Assembly (NCBI GenBank): GCA_001931905.2
Contig: MSJI02000515.1
Location: forward strand, 25,812-66,897
Reading direction: 5' to 3'
Source of the DNA: Cladosporium sp. IMV 00045
Taxonomy: Eukaryota; Ascomycota; Dothideomycetes; Cladosporiales; Cladosporiaceae
DNA length: 41,086 bases
Positions within the stretch are counted from its first letter, which is position 1, and each line of letters opens with the position of its first letter. Below the pieces are notes generated by a model that ran no database searches, was not told where the DNA came from, and saw only the letters and a program-made list of their open reading frames with translations. Made by a program: the position numbers and the translations under genes. This document shows positions 19,815-29,320 of this stretch, in pieces.

Positions 19815-21390
19815 AGGCATATACTGCTGTACTATACTGATGCCATGGTCAATATCTTGTTTCGGAGAAGTCACCGCGCACCCTGCGCAAGACACCACGC
19901 TCGAGCAAGCTCCCCAAATGTCGTGAACCTACCGCTCCCCTCGCCTTATCACACAGGAAACACAAGTCGAAACCGTCGACCAAGCCAATCTCAAGTCCAA
20001 TTCGCTCCAGCCCATGTCCGCTAATCAATTCAGCCGACTCGCTTCCGGCTCTGTGGGAAATTTGAGCATGACCGCAGCGGCGATTGGCGAAGTTTCCCAT
20101 TGGTGCAGAAACGTGGTCCAGCGAGTGGCGGCGCGTGGCGTCTATTTGTGCCGCTCTGCATAACGCATGTTGGTATGCAACTGGGTACATGTATGCGACA
20201 CGTTTTGCTCGGCGTGGAGAGCAGGACATCGTGGGGGAAACGACTGGAGAAAGAACACACACGACAGGCTGACAGCGAACCACCGAGGCTTGAGAAGTTG
20301 CACCACTGGCTGTGCTGGGCTCCGCGGAGAGGGCTAAGCTAGAGCGATCAATTCTTAGCATGACATTCTAGACCTCCAATAATCAATCTGGCATTCTAAT
20401 CTGGACGAGCATGAAGAGGTCGAGATGGCAGGCTGATTCCTTGTGCATCTTGAAATCCGACGGTGGAGAGGTATGCCGTCTGTCTCGTCGTCTGCCTGGC
20501 CGGCCGGCGGTGGCTCAGGTGTCCGAATACGCCGGACTTTTGCCAATAGGCGCGCTGGTCTCCTATCGTTATTATTATTGTTCTACAGTAGGTATCCCAG
20601 CCAGGCGGACCTGCTGATCGGATGTCCCGACAACGCAGCGGGTTTCACGAGCGGTCTAGACGCTGCGTGTATAAGTCATGTGCCAGGCTGAGAGTCGCCT
20701 GCTCGCTGCTGCATCCAAGGAGAACGACTGGGGTTGCTTGTTTGACAGGCGTTGGATGCGGTGAAGGACGGGCATGAGACACATTACGGGTGATGGGCAT
20801 GCGTGCCTGTGGTTGTACACGACGTATATCTGTTGTATGTAAGGCATGTATCCAAAGACCCTGCGGCTGATAGAGTGTCGCCCGTACCAACCACGCGGCA
20901 AGTTACAGGTGTGGTGTGCTCCCAAAGCCCTCGGATGCCGATAAACTCTCTGCACAGAAATCGACCAAAATCCTTCCACCGCTTCTTCGTCTCGTCCAAT
21001 ATCGCTAACGGGAGAGGCCCGAGAGTGGTGATGCGCGCCGCCAGCGAGAGTCCGCCGAGAGTCAATCAGCCTTCCGGTCAATCAGAAACGTCGCCTACCG
21101 CTCCAAGATTTTTCTTTGCAAATCTACGCGGCTCGCGGATGCTGTCCCGGGGGCAAATCATAATAGTCATTTCCTCCATCTGGCCAGGTCGAGCCTGACG
21201 ACCCACTCGGTGGTATTCCAGAAACGTTCTAAGCACAACTCTCCTCCACTTCCCTCCGAGAGAAACCCAATTTTCTCCATGGCACACTGTCTCCATTCGT
21301 TTGTTGCTTGCGTGACTTTGAGCAAAGCACCGAGATAGCGCCTTTAACGGCCGCCACCTGGTCATGAAGGTCATCTTCACATGTTGTTTG

Positions 21391-21434
21391 TGTTGCTGCT
21401 GCTGATGTCTTGTTGTATTCGCTGCTGCTGCTTG
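21391..21434 (+). repeat. GCT trinucleotide repeat runs
   Basis: Two short runs of GCTGCTGCT lie about 16 bases apart in non-coding DNA. No reading frame with support covers them. Confidence 0.5.
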
Positions 21435-22234
21435 GAAGTACCGCTATATGTCACGATAGCACCAAGAAGCACATTCTCCAAATAATGCATGTGGTATGCT
21501 GCTCTTCTTCCGGACCCGGTTGTAATCTGCTACAGTAGTAAAGGTAGTCGCCACGGGCCGGAGTGCTCCGGATCAGCTGGCCTGTAAGCCGAGACGCTCG
21601 CCCTACTCCTCCTGTATACTAACTACTACTATGCCGCGCACCACTGGCCCAGGCGTCTACTTGACAGTGCGTGTGACCATGGCTCAGCAGCAACTCCTCA
21701 GCACGTGTTTGCCGTTGTCCTGCGCCCGCGCCGCCTGAGAGCCTTTATTGACGCGCGCGCTATCAAGCTTACCACTGCAATCATATGCGCTTGTGCTAAT
21801 TGCGTCCATGTCTAGCGCCGGCGACCTCTGGTCTGCAGCCTGACTAGCATCATTTTGAGGTAAGGTAGGAGGGGGCAAGAAGTAACAGCAGCAACAGATA
21901 GAGAGAGCTCTCTACGCCCCAGGCCGGCCGCCCTACTTTCACCACTAGACCTGTTCATTATTCTCGCCCGTTTGCTCGTCTGCTTTCTCGCTTCAACCTC
22001 GCTACCACTACTCCTACCCTTGCGACGCGTTTCGGAACTAGGTACCCTTACGTGCAATCTAGGTTCTACGAGCCGGGGCGAAGCGATCGGTCAAGGAAGG
22101 GAAGGACCCTTTGATCCACGCAAACCCGGTCGCCGCGCCAAGTGCATTCGGTGGAGGGTGCCTTGTTCGGGCGTACTTCGCCCTCAGACCGCGTTGGTAT
22201 AGATATAGAGGGAATGCCCTCGATCTGATCGAGG

Positions 22235-23351
22235 ATGGACCGAAGAGCAGGCGCTGCTACTGCTGCTGCCACGCCCGCCGTCACTATTCACCCCACTGGA
22301 GACGACGCCGAACAGGCCATGCCCGCTGCCGTTCCTGTCCAGATGACTGGTTCATTACCCCATGGCTCTCCATTCGACCTGAAGACGGAAGACGTGGAGA
22401 GCCTCGCTCAGAGCGGCGGTTTCACCATCTTGCGTGACCACCTTGCAGAACATTATCTTTACGAGTTCGTTCACCCTTCAATTGAAGACCTGTTCAATCC
22501 TGACATCTCAATCCAGCTTCTGCGACCAACACGACGATCCTTCATTAGCATCACAATACATACTCAACCGCGACATCATTCACGCCCTTCTTGTTCCCAT
22601 CATCGAGCTCTTCGACAAAGCCGAATCAACTGCTTACCACTTCACTCGATCAAATAATCCGGCCGATCACGAATTCGCGTACACCGCCTCCGCCAGAGCC
22701 GCTTTCCTCTGGCTACAATGCTTCCTTGACCGCGAGCGTGACTGGTCCTACACACGTGGATGCCCAGGTTGCGTAGTCGCTCACTCTCTGGACTCCGAAT
22801 TCACCATCCGCCTTCTCTATGCCGCTTGCCTACTCAGCGACGTCCACTACCCATTCACTCTCGACGGCCCAACTCTCCCCAGCTTCATCTTCTTCCTGGA
22901 CAGCTTGCGCGCAGCCCTTGCAGCCGACCCACTCTGGGGCGAAGACTACTTCGAACTCGTCGCTCCCAAAGCCGCCATGACCCGCAACGGCATCGAAGAA
23001 CTCATCCACCAATGCCTCGAGCTCGACGCCATCCTCTCCGCACCCACCACACCAGCAAACGAGGGGGCTCTGAGCGTCGTTTCCTCCCCTAGCATTTCTC
23101 CCGTCCTGGCTCCCATGGGCGGCACGCCAGGCATGAAAGTCAAGCGCAGCAAAATGGCCAAACAGCAAATGCGCATGAAAGTCGAGGAGGAGAAGTGGGT
23201 GGAAGAAATGCTCAAATGCATGGACTCGTTGCAGATGGTCAGCCTTGAGGCTGCGCGTGTGGTTGCGGGCGAGCCTTCGATTGTCAGCTTGGATGCTGTC
23301 AACAAAGGTGGCTCCGTCGTGGCTATCAGTGAGGTCGTGCCTGTTGACTGA
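22235..23351 (+). CDS. Fungal protein of unknown function, two exons
   Basis: Proposed coding sequence is 22235..22464 joined to 22517..23351, giving 354 residues. The frame changes between the two parts. A 52-base intron explains this exactly: donor GTTCGT, branch site CTGAC at 22499-22503 and acceptor CAG at 22514-22516. The donor is not the best fungal consensus, so a sequencing or real frameshift is the alternative. The N-terminal 50 residues are Ala/Pro-rich. The body contains FCDQHDDPSLASQYILNRDI, RAAFLWLQCFLDRERDWSY, CPGCVVAHSLDSEFTIRLLY and a final basic-acidic coiled stretch near MKVEEEKWVEEMLKCMDSLQ. A CPGC pair and two further cysteines are visible but no metal-binding pattern is clear. 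I recognise no family with a known role. Expression or localisation cannot be inferred from neighbours. Confidence 0.65.
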
Positions 23352-24441
23352 GCAGGGAAAAAGCCCGCCCGGGAGGCAAGATCCTATTATTGCAACAATC
23401 TGCCGATGAGAGGCATACAAAAACATACGACTACTGGTCGCTTGCAATTGAGCACCAAGCCCGACAACCGAGAAGGACGCACGCCGCGCAAACCTGATTT
23501 CGGTTATGATGAGTTCGGAGGCCAAGCGCCATCTTTTACTGGATGCGGGGAGGAAATTTGCGCATGTTTTCTACTGCAGAGGGAAACTCCAGTATACGAC
23601 GGAGACAGGAGAGGAAAAAGCAAGGCAAATGCCTTGGCGCGAAGATGGGCCTTTTGGAGGAGGAGGCAAAGTCCTACTTGAGTCGGATAGAATAGCACGT
23701 TCTCGATGGGCTCCGTTGTTGGTCTGAGGATTGGCCACGACAAGAGAGAAGCTGACAGTGGCTCTCTCACGACAGAATGTTTTGAAACGTTTATGTATGC
23801 AGTGATGACTCAAAGTACTCCATATTAATCCCATCTCTACTTCCCATCCATTGCAGTGTTTCGAGTGAGCCGCCGCGTGATGGCCACATTGCTCAAGTTG
23901 AGGCATATCAGGATCCAGAATGGGTGCAATAATGATCTGGAGAATATAGTGGCATCGATATTGTTACATTGTATGCGTTGCGCATGATTTACGGCTTGTT
24001 CTATTCGCGAATCGAGTCGGAAGTGATGTGATTTCAACCCCCGTCTTCTCATTGGCTGGATTTGAGCGCGCGCTAGTAGATTGTCAGTTTTTGCTGTGAG
24101 GTTGACTTCGCGGTTTGCCTAATTGGGGACACCAACAGCGGTACGGTATCAAGACTTCTTAGATACCTTTACAGGACCCAATAATGCTTTCGCTTTAGTA
24201 CATTGACTGCTTCTGCTCAAACTCAATTCAATTGGTTTTGATTCCTGTTTATAGGACGACCACTCTGTGTCGCCGCTCGCTTGCCAGTTGAGGTTCGACG
24301 CCGGCAGACAGCGCGCGGACTTTGGAGCATCCTCACAAAAGCGTCTGGCCGTTCAACATCCCACAGATATACTGTCCTGCATTCGTGATCAACACCAACA
24401 TCCGACAGCAGGATAAGGCAAGCTGCTCTGGAATCTCAAAA
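23352..24441. other. Intergenic region before PIG-H
   Basis: These 1.1 kb lie between two plus-strand genes. Frames on both strands (for example 23406-23681 plus and 23571-23906 minus) have no domain. The PIG-H frame is open upstream to 24322 but begins there at TTG, so the ATG at 24442 is preferred. No repeat or RNA was seen. Confidence 0.45.
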
Positions 24442-25121
24442 ATGCTCACAATCAAACGTCCAACCTCTACCACAGTCCTCTACACGGTCTCCACGCGCTC
24501 TCCACCAACAACACTGGCCGCCCACCTGCGCAACGCCTTCCTGATCCTAATCCGTCTATCAGCCGGCTTCCTCACCCTCCTCGCCCTCCTCCTCGAATAC
24601 CAACACCTCGCCGCGAACACCGCATACTCCCTCCCCATCCACCTGCAACCCACCCTCCCAGCCCTCCGCCACGCCAGCGCCATCTCACCCACCATCCGCG
24701 TCTGCGCCTACGGCTTGGTCCTGTGGCTCGTTCTCAGGAAAGGCTACTCTTCCGAATCCCTGCTCGTCATCAGAGGTTTGGGCGTGCAGACTGCTACTGC
24801 GGGGAGCAGTTTTCTCTGGGGCGGGAGTACGCGCTTCATTTCTGCGAGTGCGGTGCAGGATGTTTTCATTCATGAGGCTTTTAGGGGGTTTGAGGTGAGG
24901 TTTTATTTGTGTATTGTCGTTGAGGGAGAGGAGGGCGCTGTGGTTGTGTTTCCGGTGAGTTTGCTTTTGGTTTCGTTTTGCGTGCCTCAAAACGTGATTT
25001 CAAGACGACGCCTGGATAACACACTAACATGTCTGAATCACAGAGTACGCTGCCTCGGAGGGAGATTTTGGAAGAGGTATGGAGAGGTGCAAGGGCGTGC
25101 TTGTACGAACCCAAGACGTGA
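24442..25121 (+). CDS. GPI15: GPI-GlcNAc transferase subunit PIG-H / Gpi15
   Basis: Coding sequence is 24442..24954 joined to 25044..25121, 196 residues. The 89-base intron has a GTGAGT donor, a CTAAC branch site and a CACAG acceptor. It follows codon 171 in phase 0. Residues 31-52 and 85-99 are hydrophobic and probably form the membrane hairpin. From about residue 103 the PIG-H domain is clear: ESLLVIRGLGVQT, then VQDVFIHEAFRGFEVRFYL, then VVVF, and after the splice LPRREILEEVWRGARACLYE. The product is a non-catalytic subunit of the enzyme that adds GlcNAc to phosphatidylinositol, the first step of GPI-anchor synthesis on the cytosolic face of the ER. Length fits the family. The gene ends only 42 bases from the stop of the converging PUS3 gene. 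Confidence 0.88.
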
Positions 25122-25163
25122 GAAATTGGGGTCGTTCATGTCGTTTCGAATCTATGTTCTAAT

Positions 25164-26981
25164 CTACTCATCCGCACCTGTATCCTCCGCAGTCGGCCGA
25201 GGGTAGACAAGGCCTTTGCGAGCTGCATATCTTGCATTCATGACGTCCGGCTCCTCCATTCGGTCACGCTGCATCACCGGGATGTACTTGCCTATCGTCC
25301 GGGGCAACTCGCTGCCATCGTATAGACGGTCACTCTTCACTGAAGGCGGAGACACTGGAAGTTCGACCGCCTTTCCTTGCTGGCCCACCACGTTCATGAG
25401 GCTGCCTGCCAGGATCTCATCCATCTTACGTCTCCGCCAGAGCGCCCAGAGGTCTTCCATGACTCCGCCACGGCCGTACTTACCGTCTTCGGCACCAGCC
25501 GTGTTGCGCTTGGATTTGTCCTGTCCGCCACGGCCGTCACCGATATAGATCCAATTCAGCCCATCCTCGTAGCCAGTCTGAGCTCCCTCAGCATCGTGGT
25601 CCGCCTGGCCCAGCTTCTCGGGGTCTGGGAATACACAATCCCACAACACGAGCGGCGCATCACTGGCCATCTCGTACGTTGGCCTTGTCGGATTCTCTTT
25701 CACGTCAAGCAACCGGTCTACAATGGATGGAGCTTCGTACCCTTGCCCAACGAGGAACAGTACTGCGATCAAGTGGCGCACTTGATGCCAAAGGAAAGCG
25801 GAACCACGTACCTCGAACCAGTACAGCTGCGGGCCATGTGTCGCGACGCCGCGCTCGTCTCTGCCCTGCTCTGTGACTCCGTTGACTAGTCCAGTCTGAC
25901 TGGCCAGATTGGCGGGATCCTCGTGGGGCCCAACCGCATGGATACCAGCGTGGAAGATGCGACGCTGAAAGTTGGTGATCTGCTTGCTCGCATCGATCTT
26001 GCAAAAGTTACGGAAATCGTGCAGACCTTCGTACTTTTTCGCTGCTTCTTGCATGGCAGCAACGTTCAGCCACCCTTCGCCTGGCGCCGAGCTGCTGCTA
26101 CCGGGAAGAGGGCTATAGGCAGGGTTCGTGAAGAAGTATCGATACCGCCGCTCTTTGCAGTTGAATCGCGCAGAGAAGTCTTCAGGAGGATTGGGACACC
26201 ATGCGAGAATGCGAATATCCGCTGGCAGCACTTTGTTCAAAAGGTGCATGTAGGGAAGCTCGTCTTGCACAGGATCGAACTCAGCCTCCGGCGCTGGTTC
26301 CTCTGCTCCGACATTCTCGCCCTTCGCTGAAGCGACGGCGCCACCAGTAGCATCAGCCATAGCAGTATCCCCGTTCCCAATTTCCGCCTCTTTCGCCTTC
26401 TTAGGCTTCGGTTTCACTCCCCTCGCACTCCTCACTCGCACACCAATGACCTGCCCAAACGCGCTGACTCCGCGATCCGTCCTGCCACATTTACTGTAGT
26501 CCACACCATCCCAGCACACCTCCTCCTCCCTGCCCTCCTTGAAAGTGGGGAAAATCAATTTCGTCTTCCGAAGCGCCTTCCAAAGCTCCTCCTCAATCGT
26601 CGGCAGGGGCGTCTTGTTGCCCGTGTGGTGTTCGAAGCCATTGTATGCGCCGCCGAGGTAAGCGAAGCGAAGAGCGATCAGGCGCGTGTTGTAGCGGGAG
26701 GCGTCGAAGGGTTTGGGCGCTTTTTTGGGCTTTTTGAAGGGTGGTGCTCGCGCGTCGTCGTCGTTTGTGCGGGGGATTTGCGATTCGAGGTGGTGGATGT
26801 GCTTTATGAGATCGCTCGTCGACCAGTTCGTGTAGTCCGGTTGGGTCATGTTTGCTTTGATCAGGGCACGGCGGCGGGAGACTAGGGAGTATTTCCCTCG
26901 TGTTCTTGGTGGGGTTGGCAGGCGAGGTGGTGGTCTGGAGAAGGGTCTTGTTGTGAGGCCTAGGAGAGGCGCTGGCCTCAT
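25164..26981 (-). CDS. DEG1: tRNA pseudouridine(38/39) synthase, Pus3/Deg1
   Basis: A single exon giving 605 residues from the ATG at 26981 or 561 from the ATG at 26849. The TruA-type core contains IALRFAYLGGAYNGFEHH, then SKCGRTDRGVSAFGQVIGV with the catalytic Asp (D169 from the first start), then LPADIRILAWCP, FSARFNCKERRYRYFF, FRNFCKIDAS and FEVRGSAFLWHQVRHLIAVL. Before the core, YTNWSTSDLIKHIHHLE matches the N-terminal helix of yeast Deg1. The enzyme isomerises uridine to pseudouridine at positions 38 and 39 of the anticodon stem. An insertion of about 50 residues rich in Lys/Glu/Ala, around KPKPKKAKEAE, splits the core after the catalytic motif. The frame continues upstream to an ATG at 27185, but that stretch lacks conservation that I recognise. 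The downstream start has the stronger context (AAACATGA). Confidence 0.9.
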   Translation of the reverse strand: MRPAPLLGLTTRPFSRPPPRLPTPPRTRGKYSLVSRRRALIKANMTQPDYTNWSTSDLIKHIHHLESQIPRTNDDDARAPPFKKPKKAPKPFDASRYNTRLIALRFAYLGGAYNGFEHHTGNKTPLPTIEEELWKALRKTKLIFPTFKEGREEEVCWDGVDYSKCGRTDRGVSAFGQVIGVRVRSARGVKPKPKKAKEAEIGNGDTAMADATGGAVASAKGENVGAEEPAPEAEFDPVQDELPYMHLLNKVLPADIRILAWCPNPPEDFSARFNCKERRYRYFFTNPAYSPLPGSSSSAPGEGWLNVAAMQEAAKKYEGLHDFRNFCKIDASKQITNFQRRIFHAGIHAVGPHEDPANLASQTGLVNGVTEQGRDERGVATHGPQLYWFEVRGSAFLWHQVRHLIAVLFLVGQGYEAPSIVDRLLDVKENPTRPTYEMASDAPLVLWDCVFPDPEKLGQADHDAEGAQTGYEDGLNWIYIGDGRGGQDKSKRNTAGAEDGKYGRGGVMEDLWALWRRRKMDEILAGSLMNVVGQQGKAVELPVSPPSVKSDRLYDGSELPRTIGKYIPVMQRDRMEEPDVMNARYAARKGLVYPRPTAEDTGADE

Positions 26982-27787
26982 TGCGTGTTTGAAGGTGATC
27001 TTCGTCGAGTCAATAATTCTTCTAGACTTTCTATGAGCGATTTGACGTCGGCTTTGCCCAAGCGCCCGAGGATACGCCGGGTAAGTGATGAGAGTTGCAC
27101 GCCTTTTCGTCTTCTGCTCTTCACAATATATCTTAAGAATTGATTCCATTTTGCTCGACCTAATAACGAGATAACGACGGGCCATCAAATGAAAGTCTCA
27201 TAAAGCTTCGAAATGTTCTAGGCCGAAGATTCAACGAGCACAAGGCTGTTGGTTATGGCAGTCGTGGGCTGGCTAGATTGAAGACAAGGTCTAATAGACA
27301 CTTCTCGAGTCTCAAGGACCTAGAATCTGGCTAATCGAATCAACTATGTGAATGAACGAGCATTATTCATCGTTCGAATCCGCTCCGAAGATGTTCCAAA
27401 CAGTACCTAGTCTATTCTGATAGCAAGCAAGGCGCTGTCCCACAACTCCAACCCTAACCCTATTTCGGACTCACCTCCCAATCCAGAAATGTAAAAAGCA
27501 GGAGAGTCCGACTCGGATTCTCTATCCTCTGACCCGTCCAGATCACCACCAACTGCTCAAAGAAAGAGATTCCGTGATCGTTATCTCAACTACACTATCA
27601 TCACACATCATGGCTTTGAGCAAGAGCAAGAGAGTCCGACGGCTTCTGACTATAAGAATGTCCCATTGCTCTCGAAAGAACGAATTCAATTAAACAAAAC
27701 ACTCATCAATTACGATCCCAACGATCTGCTCTCTCCTTCTTGTCAACTCCCTGTCTGTCTTGATATCATAACCGTAAAATCATCACC
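26982..27787. promoter_or_regulatory. Divergent region, PUS3 / 2OG oxygenase
   Basis: About 800 bases separate the two head-to-head starts. It includes the upstream-open part of the PUS3 frame (to 27185), a telo-box-like motif at 27450-27462 and, close to the oxygenase, a GACTATAAGAA sequence near 27648 that could serve as a TATA element. CT-rich leader sequence precedes the ATG at 27788. Confidence 0.4.
27450..27462 (+). promoter_or_regulatory. Telo-box-like motif AACCCTAACCCTA
   Basis: Nearly two copies of CCCTAA, the reverse complement of TTAGGG, sit in the divergent promoter between PUS3 and the oxygenase. In yeasts TTAGGG sites bind Tbf1-type factors at translation-related genes. Function here is inference, and 13 bases can occur by chance. 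Confidence 0.35.
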
Positions 27788-28893
27788 ATGGCTTCACAAG
27801 GATACACTCTCGACATGTCTCTCTTCTTTGGAACAGAGGAGCAGAAACAGCACTTCTGCACTGAACTGCTTCGCTTGTTGAAGATGCGAGGTTGCGTCAA
27901 GATCACCAACCACAGCATTCCAGATGAGGAGGTTCACAAGCTGTTTGACATGGTGAGGCTCACCGCAAGAAACTTCCGTTACTATTATTTATTGTCATGC
28001 TGACATCGAGTTAGACGAAGAAGTTCTTTGAGCTACCTTTGGAGGAGAAAATGAAGGCAAAACACCCGCCTCAAGCGAACCCCAACCGTGGTTACAGCTA
28101 TGTCGGTCAGGAGAACGTTGCGAACATCAGTGGATACGAGAAGGGCAAAGGTCCTAACAAAACCCGTGACATCAAGGTGAGAAAATGCTCGAAGTTACGA
28201 TCCTCAACGTATACTAATCATATGCAGGAAACGGTTGATCTCGGCTCGGCGACAGACGACCTTGTCGACAACATTTGGGTTCCGGAAGAATCCCTTCCTG
28301 GCTTCCGAGGCTTCATGGAATTCTTCTACGACATGGCTTTCAAGACCGAACTGGAGCTCTTGTCAGCGCTCGCCATTGCCCTCGGCGTGAACGAAGAACA
28401 CATGAGATCTCTCCACAACCGCGCCGAAAACGAGTTCCGTCTATTGCACTATCCCGCCATTCCGGCATCCGATCTTGCCGACGGCAGCGCAACTCGCATC
28501 GCAGAGCACACCGACTTTGGCACAATCACCATGCTCTTCCAAGACTCCGTCGGTGGATTGCAAGTCGAAGATCAAGAAGAGTTGGGCACTTTCCGTGGTA
28601 TCGAATCAACCTCGAAGACCGACATCATCCTCAACATTGGCGACTCTTTGCAACGCTTGACGAACGATACTTTCAAGGCTGCTTGCCATCGCGTCACTTA
28701 CCCTCCTGCGATTAAGGCTGGTGATACTATTGAGATTCCCGAGAGGTATTCTGTCGCATACTTTGCGAAGCCTAACCGTGCGGCTTCTCTGTTGCCGTTG
28801 AAGGAGTTCATTACGCCCGCCACGCCGTGTCGATATGACGACGTCACTGCGTGGGAGTGGAACAACCGCAGAATCACCAAGCTTTACACCTGA
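27788..28893 (+). CDS. 2-oxoglutarate/Fe(II)-dependent oxygenase, IPNS-like
   Basis: Coding sequence is 27788..27952, 28015..28176 and 28228..28893, giving 330 residues. Both introns (62 and 51 bases) are phase 0; the first has a CTGAC branch site and the second an ACTAAT one. The start ATCACCATGG is a good context. The N-terminal part carries the usual MRGCVKITNHSIP motif of the DIOX_N domain. The double-stranded beta-helix core holds all iron and cosubstrate ligands: H203 and D205 in AEHTDFGTITMLFQD, H263 in AACHRVTYP, and R282/S284 in ERYSVAYF. The enzyme should therefore be active, coupling decarboxylation of 2-oxoglutarate to hydroxylation, desaturation or ring closure of an unknown substrate. 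It lies upstream of a Zn2Cys6 regulator and a GMC oxidoreductase on the same strand, which suggests a shared pathway. No signal peptide is present, so it is probably cytosolic. Confidence 0.9.
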
Positions 28894-29320
28894 TTGCAGT
28901 CTTAGGAGATGTAGTATATCAGGCAGCCATTGGAACAGATGCCATTAGCTTCCGAATAACAAGACCACGCTTCAATAGAACAACGGACGTTTTTGTTTCG
29001 TGCCATCACACTGCTTTCTGTCCCATCTGTGCTTTGGGGCACACCCAATTGTCAACCAATGTGATATACATATGATTACTTATTAGGCACTGCTATTGGA
29101 AGATATGGAGTCGTCGATAGCAACAACCGCGACCTCGATACCGTCTGGTGCGAAGATGAGATTAAACGTTGGCCTCAGGCATCAATGTCTCCAGCCGAAA
29201 CAGGAATGCTTCCACGGCCAGAACGTCAGATCCGATAACACGTCGCCCGCCATTAAAGATACATGTAACATCACGTCCTGGCGAGACGTAGAACCAGTAC
29301 TCGCATGGATACAAGTGCAG
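28894..29320. promoter_or_regulatory. Upstream region of the Zn2Cys6 regulator
   Basis: These 427 bases contain the 3' end of the oxygenase transcript and the leader of the regulator. The regulator frame is open back to about 29096, with in-frame ATGs at 29105 and 29156. A longer N-terminus is therefore possible, but that stretch resembles no conserved sequence. Confidence 0.4.

Larger units (their letters stand above)
18853..22234. other. Gene-poor 3.4 kb interval
   Basis: No protein-coding gene is supported. A 170-codon minus-strand frame at 19849-20361 begins with ATG but has no recognisable domain and unremarkable composition. The interval holds a degenerate tRNA-like element at 19741-19814, GCT-repeat runs at 21391-21434, and an approach to the next gene that should contain its promoter. 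Composition changes little, so there is no strong sign of a transposon body. Confidence 0.5.

Noticed and set aside
19849..20361. 170-codon minus-strand frame in the gene desert
   Set aside because: It has an ATG but no domain, no splice partners and no clear coding bias. It is kept only as a remark in the intergenic entry.
27371..27381. GTTCGAATCC, a B-box-like sequence suggesting a tRNA
   Set aside because: The flanks do not form a T stem and no A box or acceptor stem lies at the right distance.
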